Shown here piece by piece: positions 1 through 12,000 of a DNA stretch of 54,192 bases. The position numbers and the translations under genes were made by a program. Under the pieces are notes generated by a model. That model did not search any database, was not told the origin of the DNA, and saw nothing but the letters and a program-made list of their open reading frames with translations. Within the stretch, counting starts at the first letter, position 1. Every line of letters starts with the position of its first letter. Source of the DNA: Candidatus Aminicenantota bacterium (lineage in GTDB: Bacteria; Acidobacteriota; Aminicenantia; UBA2199); assembly GCA_024644125.1 (NCBI GenBank), contig JAHELQ010000001.1, forward strand, positions 1 to 54,192, given 5' to 3'.

Positions 1-3000
1 TACAAAATCGAATTCGACCCGGAATTGACCGGGCGACTGGCAGAGGCGGCACGGGAATCGGGAGCCACTCTGAATGCGCTCGTCATGGCGATGTGGGGGA
101 TATTGTTGGGTCGATTGCTTCATCGCTCCGACGTGATGTGCGGGTGCGTCGTGTCGGGGCGGCCGGCGGAGATTCCCGGTATCGGACAAATGGTGGGACT
201 CTTTATCAACACCATCCCGGTACGTATCCAGACGACGAATCCTGCGATGCCGTTTTGCCGCTTTTTGGAGCAATTGCAAGAGCGCATCCTTCTCTCACAG
301 GCATACGAATTTGTGCCATTGGTGGAGATCATGGCGCAAACACCGCTGTCGCGAGATCTTTTCGATCATATCATCGGATTCGAGAATTATCCCCTGGAGC
401 GGAACAACCAACCGTTTGCAAGCAAGGGATCGACCTTTACCATTAGAGGATTGCAATTTTTTGAACAAACCAATTACGATCTCGCCATCATTGCCATCCC
501 CACCGATACGATTCGCGTCCGTTTCAAATACAATGAATCCGTTTACCGGAGAACACTCATCGAACAAATGGCGAATGCCCTGAAATATCTGGCATTGCAA
601 GTGGCGGCGGAGCCGGAGCTTCCCCTTCACGACCTGAGGCTGCAAGCGGAAGAGCAGTCTCTCTTCAATGGAAGCGATGCGCCGTTCGAGACCTTTCTTC
701 CTTTTATTATACGGCATTTGAATGAAGCCAGGAATAGCGTTTGCGCCATCGATGCCAGCGCGAAAACGGATCGCTCTCTCGAACGGGCGATGACCTGGGG
801 TTTTTTGCAGGAAAAGAGCCGAGCTGTATCTAAAAAATTGCTGGCTTCCGGTTGCCGTCCGGGAGATATTGTGGCTGTGAGTTGCAGTCGGTCATTGGAA
901 TGGGTCATTTTCATCAATGGTATTTTGCAGGCCAATTCCATTTATATGCCTGTAGATAAAAACTTACCTGAAGAACGGAAGCGATTCATGGCTTCGGATA
1001 GCGGAATCAAGATGTTGCTATCGGATCACGTGGCCCAATGGGTAGGCGAGTGCGTCCGGCAGGTTATATTTGACAGATCATTGGAAGATGAGGATGATGG
1101 TGATAACGCTTGGAAGCTTCCATCGCCGGGAGACCCGGCATATTTGATTTATACCTCTGGCTCCACCGGTAGGCCCAAAGGTGTGCTGATCCCGCATGGA
1201 TCGGCAGCCAATTTTTATATTGCGGTTCAGAAGGTTTATGGGAAGGGGTTTTCGAGCTACGATCGCTGCCTGGTTTCAACAGGTATAGGTTTTGATGTGA
1301 GTGTGGCCGAATGGCTGATGCCTCTTTGCTCGGGCGCAGCCATGGTTCTGTTTGCCGATCATTGGCAGAAGGACGCGCAGGCGTTGGCTCGATTGTTGGT
1401 CAAGGAGAGCGTTACGTTTTGTTATATACCGCCGGCTTTATTGGCGGATGTGCGGAAGAACTTGTCGCGGAGCGGTCTCAAGATTGCCCTTGACAAATTG
1501 CTGGTGGGGGTCGAGCCGATCGAGGATTCCGTTCTGGATGGGTTTGTGCGCTTGAATCCTTCGATGGCGGTGATCAATGGTTATGGTCCCACAGAAGCCA
1601 CCATTTGCGCCACCATGTTCCGTTTCACCGGCGGATATTCGACCGGTCGTCGCGTTCCTATCGGAACGCCGCTTCTGCATACCGGCATCGTATTGAAGGA
1701 TCTGTTCCATCACGGGGTTCCAGATGGCTTGCCGGGCGAAATTTACATATCCGGGCGCCAATTGGCCATTGGGTACTTGAACAATCCTGAATTGACGGCG
1801 GAACGGTTTGTGCAAGAGAGTGGGCTACCGCGCATGTACCGGACCGGCGACAGGGCGTTCGTCCTTGAAGATGGGAATATCGAGTTTATTGGTCGCTTTG
1901 ACAATCAGGTCAAAATCAGAGGCTTCCGCATCGAGTTGGGGGAGATCGAAGGTGTTCTCTTTCGCTTTCCGGGCGTTCAAAGCGCGGCAGTAACCGTTGT
2001 CGAGGCGCCTTCGGGAGATCCCATGCTCTGCGCCTATGTTGTCGCCGTGGATGATGAACTCCTCGAAGATGAGGATTTGCGTCTTCATCTGGTAAACTCG
2101 CTTCCTGAGTATATGATTCCCGTCTCCATTATGAAGCTCCACTCGTTGCCGCTGACGCCCAACGGCAAAATCGATCGCCGGGCGTTGCCGTTGCCGTCCG
2201 AAAAAAACTCGCGATCGCATGTACCGCCGGAAGGCCCAGCGCAGATTGCGTTGGCGAAGATCTGGTCGGAGGTTCTCGATGTATCGCAGCCTTCCATCGG
2301 TATCGACGACAACTTCTTCTTGCTGGGAGGCCATTCTCTCAAGGCAGCGGCGGTAGTTTCCAGAATTTACAAGGATCTGGAGGTAAAATTTCCCCTCCGC
2401 CAATTGTTCCGGCAACCTACCATCCGGGCAACGGCGCGGTTCATCGAGGAGCAATCGCAGACCCGGTTCGAGGGAATTCCGGTTGCTGAAAAAAGAGATT
2501 ACTACCCTCTCTCCAGCTCTCAAGCACGGTTGCTGGTGGTGACCCGGTTGGCAGCCGAAAACACCTCGTACAACATGCCATACTTCCTGGAATTGAAGGG
2601 AGAGCTCGATATACAGCGATTGCAGGATTCCTTCGGCAAGTTGGTGATGCGACACGAAAGTCTGCGCACATCGTTTCGTTTATTGGAAACCGGAATGGTC
2701 CAGAAAATCGCGGAGAAGGTGGAGCTCGATATCCCTGTCTTCCGGCGCGGTCAGTGGCAGGAGCCGTTGGAAGAGAATTTCGTACGCCCCTTCGATCTCG
2801 AAACCGCCCCCCTCTTGCGTGTGTGCCTGGTGCAAATGGAAGGGGACAGGCACCTCATGATGATCGACATGCATCACATCATTACCGACGGCACCTCGAT
2901 CGGGATATTGATAAAAGAATTTATGATTCTGTATAGCGGCGGCTCACTTCCGGAGATTCGGATCTCGTACCGCGATTATGCTCTCTGGCAAGCGGCGAGC

Positions 3001-6000
3001 GCCAGAAGCGATGATCGGTTGCGGCAGGAAAGGTTCTGGCTGGAGCAATTCAGCGATCCGCCGCCGGTCATGAATCTCCCGCATGATTACCCGCGACCGC
3101 AGGTTAAGGATTTCTCAGGAAGCGATATTCGCTTCCAATTTGAATATGCGGGCAAGCAATTTGAAGCGACCCTGTTTACTGTGTTGCTAGCGGTCTACTA
3201 TGTGTTATTGTATAAATTGTCGGGGCAACAGGACATCGTAGTGGGAATCCCCACCGCAGGCCGGCCTCATCCGGACCTCGAACCGGTCATCGGCATGTTG
3301 GTCAATACATTGGCTTTACGGAATTTTCCTTCGCCTGAAGTCCGGTTCGAAGATTTTTTGATTCAAGTGGCTGCAAACGCCATCCAGGCTTTTGAGAACC
3401 AGGATTTCCAGTTGGAAGAATTGGTAGCCAAACTTCCGGGTACTCGCGATCCAGGACGGAATCCACTGTTCGATGTGTTCTTCGTCTTCCAGAACATGGA
3501 GATGCCGGAGTTTGCTCTTGAGAAGCTGCAGATCAAACCCTATCCGCACTCAAAGACAACCGCGAAATTTGACCTATTGTTAGAAGCCACAGAAGCGAAC
3601 GGGACGATATACTTTGCTCTGGAGTACAGTACAAGCTTGTTTTCCAGGAACACGGCGCAGCGAATCGCCGGATATTATCAGACTATTTTGAATGCACTAC
3701 TGGATCATCCGCACGCGCTCATCGGCGATATCGACATCCTATCGCCGGAGGAGAAGCTAGATATTTTGCTGTCGGCATGCGGCCCGGCTGAGGAATCGCT
3801 TCCTTATCACACGCTTCACGAATGGTTCTCGGCAACCGCCCAAACCATGACAGACAGGATTGCCGTCATCGACCACGAGCTCAATCTCAGTTATTCCTGT
3901 ATCGAGCACATCTCGGACCGGGGAGCCAGAACGATTGCATCCGGAAGCCCGCCTGCCGAAGCGGTCATCGGCCTTTTGGGAGATGCCGGGGCATTGTTGG
4001 TGACGGGGATCCTCGCCATCTTGAAGGCCGGTTGTGTGCACTTGCCCATCGATCCACAATACCCCGCCGAACGCAAGCGTTATATGGTTGAGGATAGCGC
4101 CGCGTTCGCTATTTTGAGTGGCAGAAGGGATTACGATCTTCTCTGGCTGTCCGGGAGCGTACCAACCTTATCTTGCGAAATTTTCATCGATGAAGGCGAG
4201 CCATCATCGTATCATTCGCGATCACTTCCTCGCGGCGACCGTAACTCGGCCTTGTATGTGATTTACACTTCCGGGTCCACCGGATTTCCCAAAGGGGTGA
4301 TTATCGAGCACGGTAACCTGATGAACCTGATCCTTTTTCAAATGAAGCATACATGCATCGACTCCCGACGTGTTCTTCAGTTTGCGAGTCCCGGCTTCGA
4401 TGTATCGATGCAGGAAATCTTCTCGACGTTGGTTTGCGGCGGATGTCTTTGCTTTATGGATCACAGCAAAAAGAGCGAACCGCAGGCTCTGGCGGCCGCC
4501 ATTGCCCGCTATCAGATCCATACTGTTTATTTACCCACTTCGTTCTTGAAATTTTTATTCGGCAAGGGGCAGGAAGAGACGAATCTCCCTTCGGCAGTGT
4601 CCCATATTGTGACGGCCGGAGAGCAACTGGTCATCTCCCCTCGATTGCAGCGTTTTCTCGAATCTCGGCAAGTGACGTTGCACAACCATTATGGTCCCAG
4701 TGAAACGCATGTGGTGACTGCTCTTTCCATTGGCGTGAAAGACAGGAAGCCGGCGATCCCCTCCATCGGAAGGCCTATTGCCGGAACCGCGGTCTATATT
4801 CTAGACCGGAACCTTTGTCTTCAACCGCGGGGGGTGCCGGGAGAACTATGCGTCGCTGGACTGGCGGTGGGGAGGGGTTATCTGAACCAGCCACAGTTGA
4901 CCGAAGAGAAATTCGTAAAACTATCTCTCTCTCGAACAACCCACAAACGTGCGTACAGGACTGGAGATCTGGCCCGGTTTCAAAATGATGGGTCCATTGA
5001 ATTCTTAGGGCGCATCGACAACCAGGTGAAAATTCGCGGTTTCCGGGTGGAGCCGGGAGAGATCGAGAGTCTCCTCTCAGGTCATCCGTCGCTCAAAGAG
5101 GCGGCGGTAATTCATCGCATCACCCAAAGCGGCGAGAATTATCTCTGCGTATATTTTACAAGCAATCCTTCCTCGATCGGCGTAACGTCAGCCGAATTAA
5201 AATCTTTTTTAGCAAGCCACGTCCCAAATTATATGATTCCCGCCTTCTTTGTCCAGTTGGAAACGATTCCTCTGACGGTCAACGGTAAGGTGAATCGCGC
5301 CCTTCTTCCTGAGCCCGTTCTACAGAGGGATGAAGCGAATCCTCCGAAGCCCGGGATCGAGGCGAAGATGGCCGAGATTTGGGCGGACATTCTCGATATG
5401 GATGTCTCGACCCTCTATCGCGACGCGGACTTCTTTGCGAGCGGAGGTCATTCGCTGAAAGCGACGATGTTGATTGCCCGTATCCACAAAGCCTTCGAGG
5501 TGAAGCTCCAATTGCAGGAGATCTTCACGCATCCGACCATCAAAGCCCTGGCAGAAGCGGTAATTGCCTCGGCCTCTGATCGATTCAAAGCCATCCCTCC
5601 GCTCGAAAAAAGAGACTATTATCTTTTATCCAGCGCTCAGAAGCGGATGTTTGTGCTCAATCAATTAAAGAAAGGCCATATCAGCGACAATATCTCGTTG
5701 GCGGTGTTGGTGGAGGGAGAGCTCGATAAAAAAGTTATCATGGAAGCGTTTCAGAGTCTATGCTCCCGGCATGAAGCATTGCGTACTTGTTTTGAGGTAT
5801 GGGAGAGACTACCGGTTCAGAGAATACGTGATTATATTCGGGTGGAATTGGAAGATATGGATGGCGTCAATCGCGATGAGGCATTCGCTGCGTTTATCCG
5901 GCCCTTCTCCCTGGAATCGCCGCCTCTTTTCAGGGTAGGATTGCGGAGAGAGGATCGCCTTCATCATATTCTGATCATGGATATGCATCATATCATCACC

Positions 6001-9000
6001 GACGGTCTCTCGATCAAACTAGTGCTCCGAGAATTCATCGGGCTCCTAAAGAATCTTCGGCTTCCGGAATTGAGAATTCAATATAAGGAGTTTGCCCATT
6101 GGCAAGACCTCTCGCTGAAACAGGGGATCTTGAAGGAGCAGGAGGAGTTCTGGCTCGAGGTGTTTTCGCAGCCGCCGCCGGCAGTGGAACTTCCGCATGA
6201 TTATCCCCATTTGGAAGAGCGAGATTATGAAGGCGGTAATATCGATTTTTGCTGGGACGGACAATTGGCGGTGGAGATTTACGATGTCCTCGATTCGAGC
6301 GGAACGACACTGTACATGATATTGTTGGCATTGTTCAATATTCTATTAGCCCGCTATTCAGGAGAGGAAGATATTGTCGTGGGAAGTCCGGTTGCCGGAA
6401 GGCGTCATCTGGATTTGGAAGGGATTGTCGGCTTCTTTGTGAACACACTGGCCATGAGGAACCGCCCTTCGGGGCAAAAAAACTTCCTCTCGTTTCTGGA
6501 TGAGGTGCGGGAGCGCACGATTCTGGCTCTCCAAAACCAGGATTACCAATTTGAGGAATTGGTAGGCCGTTTGGGGTATATCGGCAGCTATCGCCGTAAT
6601 CCGCTGTTTGAGGCGATGCTCTCGATAGAGAATACCGGCCTTTCAGAAGGGATTGATCTCGAAGCCCCAATCACAGGCCTATCGTTCACGCCGATTGATT
6701 CGGGAAAACGAGTAACACAATTCGATATTACGATTCAGGCATATGAAATCGAGGGGCAGATCCGATTCAATTTTCGTTACAGCGTGGGACGTTTCAAGCA
6801 GCGAACTATCCATCGGTTCATTCGCAGTTTCACCTTGATTGCCGAGGCTGTCTCGACGAAGCCGGAAATCGTGCTTAAAGACATAGATGTTATCTTGCCG
6901 GACGAACGGAAGTTCTTGCAGGAAGAATTAAATCGCAACGAACTAGCCTTCGATTCATCGGCCATCGTTCCTTTTCTATTTGAACGGCAAGTTGAACAAA
7001 CTCCGGACCGAACGGCAATGATGGCTCCTGCGGATGAAGGAAATCTTCAAGGGATCATCCAGATCTCGTTCAGGGAATTGAAGCGTAGGATCGCTTCGAA
7101 GGCTGAGGTTTTGAGAGAACGGGGAATCGGGCCCGGTTTTATCGTCGCCTTCATGATGGAGCCTTGCCTCGATATGGTGATGGCCATCCTCGCCATCCTT
7201 GAAGCGGGCGGGGCTTATTTGCCTATCAGCGCTTCTTTTCCCCCAAAGCGCGTTCAGTATATTTTGCGAGATAGCTCTCCCCGGTTGCTGATCACCGGCA
7301 AAAGCCAGGAGATCGATTGGGGAGTTACCACTACCTCCATCGAAAAATTATCGGAGCGCGTCGATAAGAGAGCGAAGCATTCAGCGCCGCCATACCCTTC
7401 AGCCGCACCGGAAAATCTCGCTTACATCATCTATACCTCAGGTTCGACTGGTAGACCCAAAGGTGTAGCGGTTCGGCACGACAATCTTTTACTTCAACTG
7501 ACCGGTTTTATTCACCGGTTCGATTTGGGGACAGGCAACCGCATATTATTATCTACATCGGTGACGTTCGACGCTTCAGTGATTTTAATTTTCCCTCCGC
7601 TTCTGAGTGGAGGCTCATTGTTTGTGGTTTCTGAGAGCGTTCGTAAAGATCCGCGAAAGATGTGGCTCGCCATTGAGAGGGAAGCCATCAATACGATGTG
7701 CGTAGTTCCCGCCTATTTTCAGGCATTGTTGGAGAACTCAGATCCACAGAGTATTCGCTTCCAACTTCTTCTCCTTGGCGGCGACGTGTTTCCCACCGCT
7801 TTGTATAACAAATTGAGGAATAATTCCAATATAAAACGACTGGTCAATATCTATGGGCCAACCGAAGCGACGGTCGATGCGATGGCGTTCTCATGCGCCG
7901 CCGAAGGCAGATTCGAGACATCCTCGCTTCCGATAGGAAAAGCCATGCCAAATTACCATATCGCTATTCTAGACCACAATCGACGGCAGGTTCCCATCGG
8001 TGTCGCGGGGGAGATCTGGATCGGAGGTGGCGGAGTGGCGGCCGGGTATTTGAATCATCCTGAAACCACCGCCGAAGTGTTCATCGATGACACCAATCAT
8101 GGACGTATGTATAGAACCGGCGATCGAGGCCTTGTTCAGGAAGACGGCAACGTTTTGTTCCTTGGGCGTATGGATTTTCAAGTGAAGATCCGGGGCTTCA
8201 GGATCGAAACCAGCGATATCGAAGCCATTTTACTCGATAATCCCTCGATAAAAGATGCGGCTGTGGTGGCGGTTGCTGGTAACGAAGGGGACAATCAATT
8301 GCATGCATTTATTTTGGCTTATAGGAAGGAAGAGCTCGATGCAGAGTCGATTCTCGAAGCCCTGTCGGCTGAATTGCCGGATTACATGATTCCCCGGCAC
8401 ATCACGTTCATCGATGAGTTGCCTCTCAATTCCAACGGGAAAGTGGATAGGCATGCATTGGTTAAGTTGGCCGGGAAAGAACGAAGCGATAAATCGATTG
8501 ACACTCCGCCGCAAACACGAGGCGAACTATTGCTGGCCCGGTTATGGGCGGAGGTTCTGGGTTTCGAAGAGGGAATCATCGGTCGGGACGATAACTTCTT
8601 CCATTTGGGAGGTCATTCTCTGAGCGCCGCTGTTTTATGCGCCCGAGTACGCAACCGTTTGGAAGTTGAATTGCCGCTGCTTGAATTGTTCAAGAATCCA
8701 ACGCTGCGGACAATGGCTCTTTATCTCGACAGGGTCTCGAAAAGCGGCGAACAGGCAATCGATGCCGTCGAAAAACGTGATTATTATCCTTTATCGTCGC
8801 CGCAGAAAAGGTTCTATTATATACAACAATCAAACCCAGGAACTATTTCATACAATATGGCTGTACTGAACAGGGTGACTGGAAGCCTGAATCGATCGCT
8901 TCTGAAGCGGGCGATCGACCGACTCTCTGCGAGGCACGACTCATTCCGTACTTGTTTTGTCATGGCTGAGGGACAACCGGCGCAACGAGTGCGCGAATCG

Positions 9001-12000
9001 GTGAATATAAAGATTGAAGCGCTTGAATGCAAAACACCGGATGAGGGGGTGCGTGCTTTTATCCGACCCTTCGTTCTTGAAGAAGCGCCTCTTATAAGAG
9101 TCGGAATCATCCCCATCTCGGACGAAGACTGCATCCTGGCCTTCGATATGCATCACATCATCGGCGACGGAGTCTCGATGGGGGTGATGATCACTGAATT
9201 GACTGCTCTGTATGAAGGAGAAGCTCTGCCTCCGCTTTCCATTCAATACAGGGATTTCTCCCTCTGGCAAGAGAGGACGCTTCAGAGCAAGCGATTTCAA
9301 AAGCAAATCGAATTCTGGAAGAAGAGACTCTATTCTCCGCTTCCGGTTCTCGACCTCCAGCCGGACTTCAAGCGACCGTTGGTATTCAATAACAAAGGAA
9401 GATCGTTTCGATTTTTTCTGGATCGAGAGGTATTCGAAAAGCTATCGATTCTAGCGCAACAATTGAACGCCACGATGTACATGATTCTTGCAGCCATATT
9501 CGCTGTACTTCTCGAGAAATATTCGCAGCAAGAGGACATCCTTTTCGGAAGTGTGGTCGCCGGACGGCTTCATGAACAATTGGAAGCTGTTATCGGTCTC
9601 TTCACCAATACCATTCCACTGAGATTCTCCGTGGAGCCCGGGCTTCCTTTTACGGATTTTGCGCGACAAGCGGTTCGAGATTGCATCGAAGCCTTCGATA
9701 ATCAGGATGTGCCATTCGAGGAGTTGGTTTCGGCGTTGAACCCTCTACGCGATCCCTCCCGTAATCCATTGTTCGATGTGGGCTTCGGAATGGTGTATGC
9801 GGCATCGGTTGCCAAACCGCTTCACGAAATTACCTTCACCCCTTATTCATTTGAAGCGGGTACTTCGAAATTCGATTTATCCCTTCTGGCGGAAGAACAG
9901 ATCGACGACCTCTCGTTCCTTATGGAATACCGAACAGGCCTATTTAAAGAGAACACGATTCAATTGATGGCCAGCCATTTTGTTCGCCTTATCTGTCAGA
10001 TCACCTCCGAACCAGGCTTCGCCATAGAAGAATTCTCGCTGCTTGGGGACGATGAGAAGTCGGTAATATTGGAAGAATTTAATCATGACACTGATAAGGA
10101 TATTCCGCAGGCTACATTCCGGGAGCTGTTTCTTCAAACGAAAAACGCCGCTACCGACGCAATCGCTGTAACAGATCTCGCAGATTGGCCTCTTCATTTA
10201 TTTTGGAAATCGGCGGGGGACAGGCACCTGACCTATAAGGCGTTGGGAGACCTGGCATCGCAATTTGGGGATTTCCTTCTTCATTATTATCACTTACGAG
10301 AAGAAGATCGAATCGGAATAATGATGGAACCGTCACTGGAATGGGCGGCGACGGTCTTGGCGGTGATGATAGCGGGCTGCGCGGCAGTGCCGCTTGAACC
10401 GGAACTGCCTGAGGAGAGAATTCGCTTCATGCGCGAGGATTCGTCGGTAGCCTTGGTGATCGACCGAGAGTTCTCACTCGGCTGTATTCACAGCTTCCGT
10501 AGCAAACAGCCGGCGAATGCTCCATCGATAAATTTTGCGACAGGGGATGATGTGAACTACCTTGCTTATGTGATTTACACCTCAGGTACCACCGGCTTGC
10601 CCAAAGGTGTGGCGGCTACGCACCGTGGATTTGCGGGATTGCGGTGTTTCCAAAGGGATGAACTGGGGCTCCGCGGAGATGACCGGGTGCTGCAATTCGC
10701 GCGAATTTCTTTTGACGGAGCCATGTTCGAGCTGACGTCGGCCTTTTTCAATGGAGCCGCTCTCTGTATTCCCCGTCGAGATATCATCGGAAACTACGCA
10801 TTGATGGAGAGCTTTCTTAAGAAAGCTGGAATTACGGTGGCTGTCATGCCGCCGCCGTATCTTACGCATCTTTCAGCAGATCTAAATCATCATATCAGGA
10901 TTCTAGTGAGCGCTGGCAGCGAATCGAATGATGCGTTGGTGCGGCGCTGGGGGGCCGTTGTCCGCTACTTCAATGGATATGGGCCTACCGAAGCGACAGT
11001 CGCTGCCACAGTTTGGCGGTACTCAGAATCAGTTGATCTCGATACCCTCAAGAGCATTCCCATCGGAAAGCCGATTCCTGGAACCAGGATTTTCATTATG
11101 GATCGCAATCATCGACTTCTTCCCCCTTTAGTTCCTGGTGAATTATGCATCGGGGGTTCGAGCCTGGCTCGAGGGTACTTGAACAATCCTGAATCAACAG
11201 CTCAAGCATTTGTAAATACAGATGAAGGGTTTGTCTATAAGAGCGGAGATCTTGCTCGTTTTTTGTCCGACGGAAATCTAGAATTTTTGGGGCGTATCGA
11301 CCAACAGGTAAAAATCAGGGGGCAGCGGGTGGAATTGCAGGAGGTCGAGCATCAGATTCTCCAATTCCCAAAAGTCACAGCGGCCACAGTCGTGTTATGG
11401 AGCCAATCCGAAGGGGACAATCGCCTGGTAGCCTATATCGTTCCGGTCGAACCAAACTCGGAAGCAGCCACTCTAGTTGATGAGTTGAACGTTCATCTTG
11501 CCAAACGGTTGCCGGCGTTTATGAAGCCGTCTTATATCATCCCCATCGGAGGGATACCTCTCACTGTCAATGGCAAAATCGATCGATCGGCACTTCCGCT
11601 GCCTCAATTGCATGCGACGAAAGAATCAATCCGTGAACCGGAAAACGAAACTGAATCGCGTCTGGCCGAAATCTGGTCCGAGATATTGGAGATTCCTCTC
11701 TCGGCCATCGGGACGGAGAACGATTTCTTCCAATTAGGAGGGCACTCTCTAAAGTTGACAATACTTTTGAGCCGCGTCCTTAAAGAACTAAAGATCGCAA
11801 TCCCATTGGTGACGGCGATCGCAAGTCCCACAATCAAGAATATGGCGCTTTATATTATCCAGTACCGCGAAGAATTCTTCACATCCAAAAACGACCGGAT
11901 TATCCTTCTGAAAAAAGGGAGCGGGCAAAATCGCCATTTATTCTTTGTGCACGACGGGTTCGGCAGGATTGACGCTTATAGGGAGCTGGCTCTCCAGGAA

